64,000 nucleotides of DNA from Acidimicrobiia bacterium (lineage in GTDB: Bacteria > Actinomycetota > Acidimicrobiia > Acidimicrobiales > AC-14), in assembly GCA_023264995.1 (NCBI GenBank), contig JAHFUR010000015.1, positions 1 through 64,000 on the forward strand. The letters run 5' to 3'. Of the stretch, positions 17,691-26,034 are shown one piece after another (position 1 is the first letter of the stretch; each line of letters begins with the position of its first letter). The notes below the pieces were generated by a model. It did no database searches, was not told where the DNA came from, and saw nothing but the letters and a program-made list of their open reading frames with translations. A program made the position numbers and the translations under genes.

Positions 17691-18263
17691 TTAGCGACAG
17701 GCGTCGTCGGGCTGTGACCCGTCGTTCTGGACGCCGTCGTAGAGCATGGCCCACGGGGTGGGGTTCAGGTGCTTGGGGTCGTCGGTCTCGTCCTTGGTGA
17801 CGAGGACGACGTAGAGCGACGCCGGCCTCGGAGGCGGCCCCGCGGTGGTCGGGCCGTAGTCGCGGGTGACCTCGGCGAAGATGCAGATCTGGCTCACCGT
17901 GATGAGGCGGGAGACGGTCGTGACCCGGTTGCCCGGCGGGTCCTTGTACCCCACGAGCCCGTTGGCCAGGTCGGCGCGGAAGGCATCGACCTGGCTGAGC
18001 AGCTCGGGGCCGGTGTAGATGGCGCGCAGCCGGTCGGTCACCTCGGCCGTGATGCGCCGGTCGCGGACGAGGGCGCGCTCAAGGTCGCCCATGACCCCGT
18101 CGAGGCCGGCGAGGATGCGGTTGATGGTGGCGGCCTGCTCGCCGCCCACCGTCGGGGTGGGGACGGTGGCCGTGGCCGGGCCCTCGGCGGAGCGGACGGC
18201 CGAGCAGGCCGGCACGATGAGGAGCAGGACGAGCACGAGGACAGCGGTCAGCCTTCGCATCAT
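17691..18263 (-). CDS. Lipoprotein of unknown function
   Basis: 190 residues. MMRR plus a strongly hydrophobic stretch (LTAVLVLVLLLIV) ends in the lipobox PAC at about residues 18-20, so it is predicted to be lipidated on the outer face of the membrane. A Thr/Pro-rich linker precedes a helical domain (INRILAGLDGVMGDLERALVRDRRITAEVTDRLRAIYTGPELLSQVDAFRADL). The C-terminal region contains two cysteines. The family is not recognised. It lies downstream of greA on the same strand (24-base gap) and may share its transcript. Confidence 0.65.
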   Translation of the reverse strand: MMRRLTAVLVLVLLLIVPACSAVRSAEGPATATVPTPTVGGEQAATINRILAGLDGVMGDLERALVRDRRITAEVTDRLRAIYTGPELLSQVDAFRADLANGLVGYKDPPGNRVTTVSRLITVSQICIFAEVTRDYGPTTAGPPPRPASLYVVLVTKDETDDPKHLNPTPWAMLYDGVQNDGSQPDDACR

Positions 18264-18287
18264 CTCATGCTATCTCATATGTTCAGG

Positions 18288-18755
18288 CTACGCTTCGATC
18301 TCCACGATCTCGACCTTCAGCATCCCGCCCGGCGCCTGGTAGGAGACCACGTCGCCCTTGCGGTGGCCGAGGAGGGCCTGGCCCAGCGGCGACGCCGGCG
18401 AGACCACGGCGACGTCGGATCGGCGCTCCTCGATGGAGCCGACCAGGTACCGGTCGGCATCGTCGTCGCCCTCGTAGCGCAGGGCGACGACGCTGCCCGC
18501 GGCCACCGTGTCGGACGATGCGTTGCCGTCGACGATCACCGCGTGGTCCACCAGTGACTGGAGCTGGCGGATCCGGGCCTCCATCCGGCCCTGGTCGTCA
18601 CGGGCGGCGTGGTAGTCGGCGTTCTCCTTGAGGTCGCCGAGCTCGCGCGCCGTCTCGATGGTCTGGGCGATGTCGACGCGCCCACGCGTGGTCAGGTCCT
18701 CCAGCTCGGCCTGGAGCCGCTCGTAGGCTTCTCGCGAAAGGTGGGTCTCTGACAT
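18288..18755 (-). CDS. greA: Transcript cleavage factor GreA
   Basis: 155-residue elongation factor that rescues backtracked RNA polymerase by stimulating transcript cleavage. It has an N-terminal coiled-coil hairpin (residues 1-75; THLSREAYERLQAELEDLTTRGR...) with the acidic tip GDLKENADYHAARDDQ carrying the catalytic D/E pair. A C-terminal FKBP-like domain follows (GSVVALRYEGDDDADRYLVG, SPASPLGQALLGHRKGDVV). ATG 18755 is chosen because the MSETHLSREAYERL start is typical. It diverges from the leuB leader. Confidence 0.95.
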   Translation of the reverse strand: MSETHLSREAYERLQAELEDLTTRGRVDIAQTIETARELGDLKENADYHAARDDQGRMEARIRQLQSLVDHAVIVDGNASSDTVAAGSVVALRYEGDDDADRYLVGSIEERRSDVAVVSPASPLGQALLGHRKGDVVSYQAPGGMLKVEIVEIEA

Positions 18756-18840
18756 GGGCCGAAGGCTACCCCTCTCGGCCTTGACGCAGACCGGAACGCA
18801 ATTGCGCCGGGCGGGGGAGCGGGGCACACTTGCAGGAGGC

Positions 18841-18873
18841 ATGTCCCCCCGTTCGATTTCCGTACTGCACTGA
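18841..18873 (+). CDS. Putative branched-chain leader peptide before leuB
   Basis: Ten-codon open frame MSPRSISVLH, preceded immediately by GCAGGAGGC. It contains Ile-Ser-Val-Leu encoded by ATT, TCC, GTA, CTG; ATT and GTA are rare codons in this GC-rich genome. Its stop TGA (18871-18873) overlaps the 5' arm of the first of two strong hairpins before leuB. This is the layout of a ribosome-mediated transcription attenuator for branched-chain amino-acid genes. The ribosome site sits unusually close to the ATG (one base), which is the main doubt. Confidence 0.5.
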   Translation: MSPRSISVLH

Positions 18874-18929
18874 GCCCACGCCGTTGAGGCGTGTGCTCCT
18901 GACCGCCCACCTGGGCGGTCTTTCTATTT
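18872..18929 (+). promoter_or_regulatory. Attenuator hairpins upstream of leuB
   Basis: Two successive hairpins. First, 18872-18898: GAGC-c-CACGCC pairs with GGCGTG-t-GCTC around GTTGA (10 bp with one internal mismatch). Second, 18901-18920: GACCGCCC pairs perfectly with GGGCGGTC around a 4-base loop and is followed by TTTCTATTT, a good intrinsic terminator. The leuB GTG is 29 bases beyond the T-run. Placed between a leader peptide and leuB, the terminator is probably conditional. Confidence 0.7.
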
Positions 18930-18957
18930 CCGGTCGAGGTCTGAGAGGCACTGCAAC

Positions 18958-19920
18958 GTGGGTTACAAGGTCGGCGTCATCGGAGGCGACGGGATCGGTC
19001 CAGAGGTCGTGGCCGAGGCCCTCAAGGTCGTGCGCGCCGTCGGTGTCGACCTCGACACGGTCGACTTCGACCTGGGCGGGGCCCGGTACCTCCGCGACGG
19101 CGAGGTGCTCTCCGACGCCGTTCTCGATGAGCTCCGCGGCCTCGACGCCATCCTCCTCGGCGCCGTCGGCGACCCCCGGGTGGCCCCGGGCCTGATCGAG
19201 CGGGGCCTCCTCCTACGCATGCGCTTCGCCCTCGACCTGTACGTGAACCTGCGACCGTTCGGAGCGTTCTCGGTGGTCCGGGAGAACACCGAAGGGTCCT
19301 ACGCCGGCGAGGGCGGCTTCCTGCGCAAGGGGACGCCGGCGGAGGTGGCCACCCAGGGGTCGGTGAACACGCGCATGGGCGTCGAGCGGTGCGTGCGCTT
19401 CGCCTTCGACCTGGCCCGGGCCCGGCCCCGCCGCCACCTCACCCTGGTGCACAAGACCAACGTGCTGACCTTCGCCGGCGACCTCTGGCAGCGCACCTTC
19501 GACGAGGTGGCGGCCGAATACCCCGAGGTGGCCACCGCCTACTGCCACGTCGACGCGGCCTGCATCCATCTCGTGGAGGGCCCGGCCCGGTTCGACGTCA
19601 TCGTCACCGACAACCTCTTTGGCGACATCCTCACCGACCTGGCCGGCGCGGTCAGCGGGGGCATCGGCCTGGCCGCCTCGGCCAACCTGAACCCCGAGCG
19701 CACCGGCCCGTCGCTGTTCGAGCCGGTCCACGGCTCGGCACCCGACATCGTCGGCACCGGCCGGGCCAACCCCCTCGCCGCCATCCGATCGGCGGCCATG
19801 ATGCTGGAGTTCCTGGGTGAGGCCGATGCCGCGGCCCGGGTGGAAGGAGCCTGCGCGGCGGTCAGCGGCCGGGCCGGTACAACTGTTGAGCTCGGCGACG
19901 CCGTCGCAGAAAGGGTCTAG
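18958..19920 (+). CDS. leuB: 3-isopropylmalate dehydrogenase
   Basis: 320-residue NAD-dependent beta-decarboxylating dehydrogenase; it oxidises 3-isopropylmalate to 2-ketoisocaproate (after decarboxylation) in leucine synthesis. [21 protein letters not shown] opens the fold. Substrate/metal motifs are [39 protein letters not shown] and the NAD loop [18 protein letters not shown]. The start GTG 18958 has GAGAGG nine bases upstream. ilvE follows six bases after the stop, so both are transcribed through the attenuator. The short actinobacterial form of LeuB fits this length. Confidence 0.95.
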   Translation: MGYKVGVIGGDGIGPEVVAEALKVVRAVGVDLDTVDFDLGGARYLRDGEVLSDAVLDELRGLDAILLGAVGDPRVAPGLIERGLLLRMRFALDLYVNLRPFGAFSVVRENTEGSYAGEGGFLRKGTPAEVATQGSVNTRMGVERCVRFAFDLARARPRRHLTLVHKTNVLTFAGDLWQRTFDEVAAEYPEVATAYCHVDAACIHLVEGPARFDVIVTDNLFGDILTDLAGAVSGGIGLAASANLNPERTGPSLFEPVHGSAPDIVGTGRANPLAAIRSAAMMLEFLGEADAAARVEGACAAVSGRAGTTVELGDAVAERV

Positions 19921-19926
19921 GGCGAC

Positions 19927-20847
19927 ATGCCACTGCAAAAGGTCGACAAGATTTGGATGGACGGGCAGCTCGTTGCATGGGACGACGCCAAAGTTCACAT
20001 CCTCACCCACACGATGCACTACGGCAGCGGGGTCTTCGAGGGCATCCGCGCCTACGCCACCGCTCAGGGGCCGGCCGTCTTCCGCCTGACCGACCACATC
20101 AACCGCCTGTTCAACAGCGCCAAGGTGTACCTGATCGACATCCCCTACACGCCTGACGAGCTGGTCGACGCGGTGAAGGAGACGGTGCGGGTCAACGGCC
20201 TCGACTCCTGCTACATCCGGCCGCTGGTGTACCTGGGCTACGGCGAGATGGGCCTCAACCCGCTCCCGTGCCCGGTCAACGTGTCGATCGCCGTCTGGCC
20301 ATGGGGCTCCTACCTGGGCGACGAGGGGGTCAAGCACGGGGTGCGCCTGAAGATCTCCACCTGGCAGCGGCACGACCCCAACGCGGTGCCGGTGGCGGCC
20401 AAGGGCGTGGGGATGTACGTCAACTCCTCCATGGCCAAGGTCGAGGCCCTGAAGGCCGGGTACGACGAGGCCATCCTGCTGTCGCCCCAGGGCTATGTGA
20501 GCGAGTGCACCGGCGAGAACCTGTTCATCGTCAAGCACGGCCGCCTGCTCACCCCGCCGGTGTCGGCCGGCGCCCTCGAGGGCATCACCCAGCACTCGGT
20601 CATGACGATCGCCCGCGACCTCGGCTACGAGGTGGCCGAGTGCAACCTGCTGCGCACGGATCTCTACCTGGCCGAGGAAGCCTTCCTCACCGGCACGGCC
20701 GCCGAGGTCGTGCCCATCCGCTCGGTCGACGACCGGGTGATCGGTGAGCCCGGCCCGTTGACCAAGGCCATCCAACAGACCTACTTCGCGACTGTGAGGG
20801 GCGAGGTCGACCAGTACAAGGACTGGCTCGACTATGTCGCCGGCTGA
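19927..20847 (+). CDS. ilvE: Branched-chain amino-acid aminotransferase
   Basis: 306-residue PLP fold-type IV transaminase catalysing the last step of leucine, isoleucine and valine synthesis. MHYGSGVFEGIRAY near residue 35 is the family N-terminal motif. The PLP lysine is in AAKGVGMYVNSS (about residue 160). GYDEAILLSPQGYVSECTGENLF and GALEGITQHSVMTIARDLG complete the family signature. It resembles the short archaeal/bacterial IlvE rather than the long fungal type. It sits directly downstream of leuB in what looks like one operon. Confidence 0.95.
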   Translation: MPLQKVDKIWMDGQLVAWDDAKVHILTHTMHYGSGVFEGIRAYATAQGPAVFRLTDHINRLFNSAKVYLIDIPYTPDELVDAVKETVRVNGLDSCYIRPLVYLGYGEMGLNPLPCPVNVSIAVWPWGSYLGDEGVKHGVRLKISTWQRHDPNAVPVAAKGVGMYVNSSMAKVEALKAGYDEAILLSPQGYVSECTGENLFIVKHGRLLTPPVSAGALEGITQHSVMTIARDLGYEVAECNLLRTDLYLAEEAFLTGTAAEVVPIRSVDDRVIGEPGPLTKAIQQTYFATVRGEVDQYKDWLDYVAG

Positions 20848-20890
20848 ACCGGCGGGCCTGTCAGACTCACGTCGATGAGGAGGAGCTCCA

Positions 20891-21397
20891 ATGGCCGCGC
20901 CTGAGTACGTTCCCGTCGCCCAAGGCGACCGCCCGCGCCAGGCGCTCGGCACACCCGGTCACGGCGGCTGGACCGCCACCCGTCCCGGCGACCTCGCCGG
21001 TCGCCAACCCAGCGGGCGGCTGTTCGGCCACCAGGGCCCCGACCAGGGCTATGCGCTCACGCTGGCCGAGCGGTTCCACGGCCGCCTGGTGCTGGCCGCC
21101 GGCGACGACGCCCACGACGTCGAGGCCGGGTGCCTCGGGGTGGCCACGGCCCGGGCGTCGCTATTCGGCCGGGCACCTGTGGTCCACGACCTGGAGCTGG
21201 CGTACGGGCTCTGGGGCTTCCTCGACCCGGCGCCGGCCGATCTGGTGGCCTTCCGCACCCCTTTGTTCGCCGGCGCCTCGCACGCCTACTGGGACCAGCG
21301 GGCCATCGTCGGCCTGGTGCCCGAGGCCACGCTGCGGCTCACGCCGGCGGAGGTCCGCCGGCGGGTGGGGGAGTGGCGGTCGCTGCTGTCCGTGTGA
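20891..21397 (+). CDS. Conserved hypothetical protein
   Basis: 168-residue soluble protein with no domain I recognise. A strong AGGAGGAGC precedes ATG 20891, so it is very probably translated. Features are HGGWTATRPGDLAGRQPSGRLFGHQGPDQGYALTLAERF in the N-terminal half, an aromatic/acidic middle (DLELAYGLWGFLDPAPADLVAFRTPLFAG) and a basic C-terminus (RLTPAEVRRRVGEWRSLL). It follows ilvE on the same strand after 43 bases and ends before a strong convergent hairpin. Confidence 0.65.
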   Translation: MAAPEYVPVAQGDRPRQALGTPGHGGWTATRPGDLAGRQPSGRLFGHQGPDQGYALTLAERFHGRLVLAAGDDAHDVEAGCLGVATARASLFGRAPVVHDLELAYGLWGFLDPAPADLVAFRTPLFAGASHAYWDQRAIVGLVPEATLRLTPAEVRRRVGEWRSLLSV

Positions 21398-21431
21398 TCA
21401 GAGTGGCCTGACGGGCGCCGTCGCCCCAGGA

Positions 21432-21471
21432 GTGGTCAATTCGCGGTCAACTACGACCGCGGATTGACCAC
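21432..21471. terminator. Convergent hairpin terminator between the hypothetical gene and proS
   Basis: GTGGTCAAT-t-CGCGGTC (21432-21448) pairs with GACCGCG-g-ATTGACCAC (21455-21471) around AACTAC: 16 pairs with one mismatch. It lies 34 bases after the rightward gene and 14 bases after the leftward proS stop, so it can serve both strands. There is no T-run on either side. Confidence 0.65.
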
Positions 21472-21485
21472 ACCCGGAGACAGTG

Positions 21486-22895
21486 TCAGTACGCCTTGGC
21501 CACCGTGGCGATGAGGCCCGGCTCGGCCGACGAGCTGGGGATGGTGCCGTCGGCCCGTTGCAGGCAGCGGACAGTGAGGGCGTCGCCGGCCAGCGCCACC
21601 TCGGAGTCGCGGACGGAGTCCCACGAGACGCGGGCGAACCCCCGCTGGGCTGCGTCACGCACCTCGGCCAGGCCGCCGGCATCGATGGTGTTGGCCTCCC
21701 GTCGGTTGAGGGCCTGCCGGTAGAGCGACGCTTGGATCTCGCCGAGCAGGCCGGCGACCCGGGCGCCCAGGCCGTCCACCGACACGGTGGTCTTGTCGCC
21801 GGCGGCGTCGCGCCGCACGAGCGTGACCGTGCCGGCGGCCAGGTCGCGGGGGCCGACCTCGATGCGGACGGGGACGCCCTTGAGCTCCCACTCCACCGCC
21901 CGCCGGCCGAACCCGGTGTCGAGGCGGTCGTCGAGCTGGACGCGCACGCCGGCGCCCCGCAGCTCGGCGACCATCGCCGCGGCCCGTTCGCCGGCGCCGT
22001 CCTCGTCGCGCACGAGGAGCACCACGGCCTGGACGGGTGCAAGGGCAGGGGGGACGCGCAGGCCGGCGTCGTCGCCGTGGCCCATGATCAGGGCGCCGAC
22101 CAGGCGGGTCGACACGCCCCACGACGTCTGCCAGGCGTGCTCGGTGGTGCCCGTCGAGGACTGGAAGGTGATGTCGAAGGCCTTGGCGAAGTTCTGGCCC
22201 AGCTCGTGGCTGGTGCCCATCTGTAGCGCCTTCCCATCGCCCATCATGCCTTCGAGGGTGTAGGTGGCATCGGCGCCGGCGAAACGCTCGCGCTCGGTCT
22301 TGCGGCCCACCAGCACGGGCAGGGCCATGACCTCGCGGGCGAAGTCCTCGTAGACCTCGTGGAGGATGCGCAGCGCGTAGGCGCGGGCGTCGTCCTGGGT
22401 GGCGTGGGCGGTGTGGCCTTCCTGCCAGAGGAACTCGGTGGTGCGCAGGAAGACGCGGGGCCGCAGCTCCCAGCGGACGACGTTGGCCCACTGGTTGATG
22501 AGAAGGGGCAGGTCGCGGTGGCTCTGGACCCATTTGGAGAAGAACGAGTTGATGATCGTCTCGCTGGTGGGGCGGACGACGACGGGCTCTTCCAGCTCCT
22601 TGCCGCCGGCGTGGGTGACGACGGCCAGCTCGGGGCTGAAGCCCTCGACGTGCTCGGCTTCCTTGCGCAGGTAGGACTCGGGGATGAACAGAGGGAAGTA
22701 GGCGTTTTGCGCGCCCGCGTCCTTGATCCGCCGGTCGAGCTCGGCCTGCATCCGCTCCCAGATGGCGTACCCGTAGGGCCGGATCACCATGGTGCCGCGG
22801 ACCGGGCCGTTGTCGGCCAGCTCCGCCTTGGCCACCACGTCCTGGTACCACTTGGGAAAGTCGTCGGACTTCGAGGTCAATACCGCTTTGGCCAT
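21486..22895 (-). CDS. proS: Prolyl-tRNA synthetase (archaeal/eukaryal-type, no insertion domain)
   Basis: 469-residue class II synthetase charging tRNA-Pro. MAKAVLTSKSDDFPKWYQDVVAKAELADNGPVRGTMVIRPYGYAIWE is the N-terminus typical of the ProS type 3 (archaeal/eukaryal-like) group. Motif 2 is LRPRVFLRTTEFLWQEGHTAHAT and motif 3 is GVSTRLVGALIMGHGDD. The editing insertion domain of typical bacterial ProRS is missing. The C-terminal domain ends in Ala-Tyr, and this group characteristically ends in Tyr. The gene diverges from gltX with 17 bases between the start codons. Confidence 0.95.
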   Translation of the reverse strand: MAKAVLTSKSDDFPKWYQDVVAKAELADNGPVRGTMVIRPYGYAIWERMQAELDRRIKDAGAQNAYFPLFIPESYLRKEAEHVEGFSPELAVVTHAGGKELEEPVVVRPTSETIINSFFSKWVQSHRDLPLLINQWANVVRWELRPRVFLRTTEFLWQEGHTAHATQDDARAYALRILHEVYEDFAREVMALPVLVGRKTERERFAGADATYTLEGMMGDGKALQMGTSHELGQNFAKAFDITFQSSTGTTEHAWQTSWGVSTRLVGALIMGHGDDAGLRVPPALAPVQAVVLLVRDEDGAGERAAAMVAELRGAGVRVQLDDRLDTGFGRRAVEWELKGVPVRIEVGPRDLAAGTVTLVRRDAAGDKTTVSVDGLGARVAGLLGEIQASLYRQALNRREANTIDAGGLAEVRDAAQRGFARVSWDSVRDSEVALAGDALTVRCLQRADGTIPSSSAEPGLIATVAKAY

Positions 22896-22912
22896 GGGAC
22901 GCCGAGGCTACC

Positions 22913-24310
22913 GTGGCGGAGGTGACTGTCCGGGTCCGTTTCTCACCTGCGCCGACCGGGTTCCTCCATGTCGGCGGGGCTCGGACCGCGTTGTTCAACT
23001 GGCTGTACGCCCGCCATGTGGGGGGTACGTTCATCCTGCGCATCGAGGACACCGATGCCGCCATGTCGCGCGACGACCTCGTCGACGGGATCCTGCGCAC
23101 ACTGCGTTGGCTCGGGATCGACTGGGACGAAGGCCCGTTCCGCCAGTCGCAGCGAGCCGACGCCTACCGACGGGCCGCCGACCATCTGCGGGACACCGGC
23201 CACGCCTACTACTGCGACTGCACCCGCGACCAGGTACTGGCCCGCACCAAGGGCGAGAGCGGGTACGACGGGTGGTGCCGCGACCGGGGGCTGAGCGCCG
23301 GCGTCCTGCGGTTCCGCTCGCCGCGTGATGGCCAGACCGTGGTCCGCGACCTGATCCGAGGCGACGTCACCTTCGACCATGTCACGCTCGAGGACTTCGT
23401 GGTCCGCCGCACGGATGGCTCAGCCGTCTTCCTCCTGGCCAACGCGGTCGACGACGTCGACATGGCCGTGACCCACGTGATCCGGGGCGAGGATCTCCTC
23501 CCGTCCACCCCGAAGGTCCTGCTCCTGCGGGCCGCCCTGGGTGACACCGCCGTGCCGGTCTTCGCCCACCTTCCCCTGATCGTGAACGAGAAGCGCCAGA
23601 AGCTTTCAAAGCGGCGCGACGACGTGGCGGTTGAGGAGTTCCGGGAACGGGGCTACCTCCCCGAGGCCATGCGGAACTACCTGGCCCTGCTGGGCTGGTC
23701 GCCGGCCAACGACCAGGAGATCCTGCCGATCGAGGACATGGTCGCCCAGTTCGACATCGGCGCCGTGAAAGCGTCCCCAGCCTTCTTCGACGTGAAGAAG
23801 CTCGATGCCGTCAACGCCGAGTACATCCGGGCCCTCCCGGTGGCGACGTTTGTCAGGGAGTCGCTCCCGTGGCTGGAGACCGACCCGCCCTGGCCCCCGG
23901 AGCGGTTCGACCTGGCCCGTTTCGAGGCCGTCGCCCCGATGGTCCAAGAGCGGGCTCGCACCCTGGCCGAGGTGCCGGGCCTGGTGGACTTCCTGTTCCT
24001 CGAGGAGCCGGAGATCGACGAGGCCGCGTGGGACAAGGCCGTCGTCCGAGCGCCCGGCGCCGCCGCGCTGCTCGACGATGCCATCAAGCTCTACCGGGAC
24101 TGCCACTGGGACACCGGGGAGCTGCACCGGGTCACGGCGACAATGGCGGAGCGCCACGGCGTGAAGCTGGCCAAGGCCCAGGCGCCGGTCCGGGTGGCGG
24201 TCACCGGGCGGTCGGTGGGCCCGCCGCTGTTCGAATCGTTGCAAGTACTGGGCCGGCGGCGCACGCTGGAACGGTTGGAGCGAGCAAAGGACCGCCTGTC
24301 GTCGTCGTGA
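22913..24310 (+). CDS. gltX: Glutamyl-tRNA synthetase
   Basis: 465-residue class I synthetase. The HIGH-type motif is PAPTGFLHVGGARTALF (about residues 13-29), the adenylate site includes FILRIEDTDA, and KMSKS appears as KLSKRR (about residues 228-233). A C-terminal helical anticodon-binding half follows. GTG 22913 is used; a second GTG at 22922 is also possible. No Gln-tRNA synthetase is visible, and tRNA-Gln and tRNA-Glu lie 0.7 kb downstream. It may therefore be non-discriminating and work with GatCAB, but this is inference. The stop overlaps the next start (GTGA). Confidence 0.95.
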   Translation: MAEVTVRVRFSPAPTGFLHVGGARTALFNWLYARHVGGTFILRIEDTDAAMSRDDLVDGILRTLRWLGIDWDEGPFRQSQRADAYRRAADHLRDTGHAYYCDCTRDQVLARTKGESGYDGWCRDRGLSAGVLRFRSPRDGQTVVRDLIRGDVTFDHVTLEDFVVRRTDGSAVFLLANAVDDVDMAVTHVIRGEDLLPSTPKVLLLRAALGDTAVPVFAHLPLIVNEKRQKLSKRRDDVAVEEFRERGYLPEAMRNYLALLGWSPANDQEILPIEDMVAQFDIGAVKASPAFFDVKKLDAVNAEYIRALPVATFVRESLPWLETDPPWPPERFDLARFEAVAPMVQERARTLAEVPGLVDFLFLEEPEIDEAAWDKAVVRAPGAAALLDDAIKLYRDCHWDTGELHRVTATMAERHGVKLAKAQAPVRVAVTGRSVGPPLFESLQVLGRRRTLERLERAKDRLSSS

Positions 24311-24930
24311 GGCTGGCCCTGAAGGTCGCGGCCGGCCTCGTCCTGGCGGCCCTCGTGTACCTGGGTGTGACGTTCGCCCAGGTGTGGCGGGCGGCGCACC
24401 ACGACGAGGCCCGGCCCGCCGAGGCCATCGTCGTCTTCGGGACGGCGCAGTACAACGGGGTGCCGTCGCCGGTGCTGGCCGCCCGCCTCGACCACGCCAT
24501 CGACCTGTACCGCCGACGGCTGGCCCCGGTGATCGTCGTGACCGGCGGGAACCAACCGGGGGACCGCTACACGGAAGCCACGGCGTCGGCCAACTACCTG
24601 ATCCAGCGGGGGGTGCCCGACAAGGACGTGCTCCGGGAGGTCTCGGGCACGTCGTCGTGGCAATCGCTGGCCGCGGCGGCCAACTTCCTCGACGACCGTT
24701 CCATCACTGACGTACTGCTCGTCTCCGACCCGTTCCACTCCCTGCGCATCCGGGCCATGGCCGCCGAGCTGGGCCTCGACGGTCATTCCTCGCCGACGAG
24801 GACCAGTCCCATCCGCGGGATGACCGAAGCCCGCTACATGGCCCGGGAAACCGTCGCCGTTGCCGTCGGCCGGGTGATCGGGTTCCGGAGGCAGGCCAGC
24901 ATCGAAAACGTGGTGAAGGCCCGGACCTGA
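24307..24930 (+). CDS. YdcF/SanA-like DUF218 membrane protein
   Basis: 207 residues from GTG 24307, which overlaps the gltX stop. One N-terminal membrane anchor (LALKVAAGLVLAALVYLGVTF) is followed by a DUF218 Rossmann-like domain: AEAIVVFGTAQYNGVPSPVLAARLDHAIDLY, VIVVTGGNQPG, TEATASANYLIQRGVP and VLLVSDPFHSLRI. The family includes E. coli SanA, linked to envelope barrier function. The exact reaction is unknown; some members bind nucleotide cofactors. Its active domain should face outside the cytoplasm if the anchor is an uncleaved signal. Confidence 0.8.
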   Translation: MRLALKVAAGLVLAALVYLGVTFAQVWRAAHHDEARPAEAIVVFGTAQYNGVPSPVLAARLDHAIDLYRRRLAPVIVVTGGNQPGDRYTEATASANYLIQRGVPDKDVLREVSGTSSWQSLAAAANFLDDRSITDVLLVSDPFHSLRIRAMAAELGLDGHSSPTRTSPIRGMTEARYMARETVAVAVGRVIGFRRQASIENVVKART

Positions 24931-24964
24931 GCTTCGCGGGGACGCGCTAGGCTGACCAGGCCTT

Positions 24965-25036
24965 TCGGGGGTGGTGTAATCGGTAACACAGCAGGTTCTG
25001 GTCCTGTCGTTGGGGGTTCGAGTCCTCCCCCCCGAG
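24965..25036 (+). tRNA. tRNA-Gln (CTG)
   Basis: A 72-base cloverleaf. Acceptor TCGGGGG pairs with CCCCCGA, discriminator G. Anticodon stem GCAGG/CCTGT encloses loop TTCTGGT with anticodon CTG (reads CAG). The T-arm GGGGG-TTCGAGT-CCTCC carries the TTCGA loop with one wobble in the stem. CCA is not encoded. Confidence 0.95.
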
Positions 25037-25060
25037 CTAGTAGGGTGGCGCTCCGGTCAC

Positions 25061-25133
25061 GGCCCCATCGTCTAGTGGCCTAGGACACCACCCTCTCAAG
25101 GTGGCGACACGGGTTCGAATCCCGTTGGGGCTG
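25061..25133 (+). tRNA. tRNA-Glu (CTC)
   Basis: A 73-base cloverleaf. Acceptor GGCCCCA pairs with TGGGGCT (one G-T), discriminator G. The anticodon stem CCACC/GGTGG encloses the loop carrying anticodon CTC (reads GAG). T-arm ACGGG-TTCGAAT-CCCGT. The D-arm region TCGTCTAGTGGCCTAGGACA is characteristic of tRNA-Glu. It is paired with tRNA-Gln 24 bases upstream. Confidence 0.97.
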
Positions 25134-25326
25134 CAAGACAACAGCGCTGCTTTCATGGGGATCCTCCGCCACACGCGGGCGCTTCGGGGTGCACGCCAGG
25201 TGGTGACGTCGAACTCATGTGGCCGGCGGGCGTTCCGCGCACTCGGGGCGTCGAGCGGCAGGCACCCGAGCCGTCGTTCCGTCGCGAGGCGGCGGCCGAC
25301 GGGCCAGGGCAGATCACGTCAATCCA

Positions 25327-25887
25327 TCACTCGCGGGGCCGGTACCGCAGGGCGACCGCCCCCGACTGGAACTCATGGCGGTCCACCAGCTCGAGCTGGA
25401 CGCGCTCGCGCAGACCGGCGAGCAACGTCGGCCCGTGCCCGGCGAGGACCGGCTGCACGACGAACTCGTACTCGTCGATCAGCCCCAGAGCTGCCAACGC
25501 GAGGGGGAGGGTCACGCCACCCACGGACAGGCCCTCGCCTGGCTCTTGCTTGAGCCGCTGCACCGCTTGCCCCACGTCGCCTCGCACCAGTTCGGCATTC
25601 CAATCGACTCCGCTCAGCGTGCTCGACACCACGTACTTCTTCGCTCGGTCGATGGCCTCGGCGAACGGGATCTCCCACTCGTTCATCCATTCGGGCCACG
25701 TGCCCGTGGCCGGCTGCCGCCACGCCGACTCCATCATCTCGTAGGTCACCCGGCCGAACAGCAGGGCATCGGCTCGTTCCATCCGGGCGGTCCAGTAGCG
25801 CATCGACTCCTCGTCCGGGGGGAGCCCTGCCTCGTGGTGGCAGCACCCGTCGAGCGTGACGTTGATCGAGTATCGAAGTGGTCTCAT
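25327..25887 (-). CDS. Dihydrofolate reductase/RibD C-terminal-fold protein
   Basis: 186 residues from ATG 25887 (MRPLRYSINVTLDGCCHH), with GGAAGACC about ten bases upstream. It belongs to the RibD_C/DHFR-like superfamily: an N-terminal strand with SINVTLDG, a nucleotide-binding turn ADALLFGRVTYEMM, and a C-terminal region with GLSVGGVTLPLALAALGLIDEYEFVVQPVLAGHGPTLL. Such stand-alone proteins are common in actinobacteria and probably reduce an unidentified substrate with NADPH. The upstream extension of the frame is Arg/Ser-rich and unlikely to be coding. The 193 bases between tRNA-Glu and this gene show nothing recognisable. Confidence 0.82.
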   Translation of the reverse strand: MRPLRYSINVTLDGCCHHEAGLPPDEESMRYWTARMERADALLFGRVTYEMMESAWRQPATGTWPEWMNEWEIPFAEAIDRAKKYVVSSTLSGVDWNAELVRGDVGQAVQRLKQEPGEGLSVGGVTLPLALAALGLIDEYEFVVQPVLAGHGPTLLAGLRERVQLELVDRHEFQSGAVALRYRPRE

Positions 25888-26034
25888 CTCGGTGGTCTTC
25901 CCTGGTGCGCCGCGCGTCCACCGGAGCGTACTCAGACGACGGCCGGCGCCAGCCGTCGTCGGCGCCCCCGATCGCACCTACCCAACGCCGTCGTGGTACC
26001 CGCTGGGGCGGCCAGGACGGGCCGGTTGCGTCGA

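Noticed and set aside
18781-18810. TTGACG at 18781 as the leuB -35 element
   Set aside because: No plausible -10 occurs at 16-19 bases spacing, so the promoter position is left open.
25061-25326. tRNA-Glu as an integration site for a mobile element
   Set aside because: No integrase, no repeated tRNA 3' end and no change in gene type downstream.
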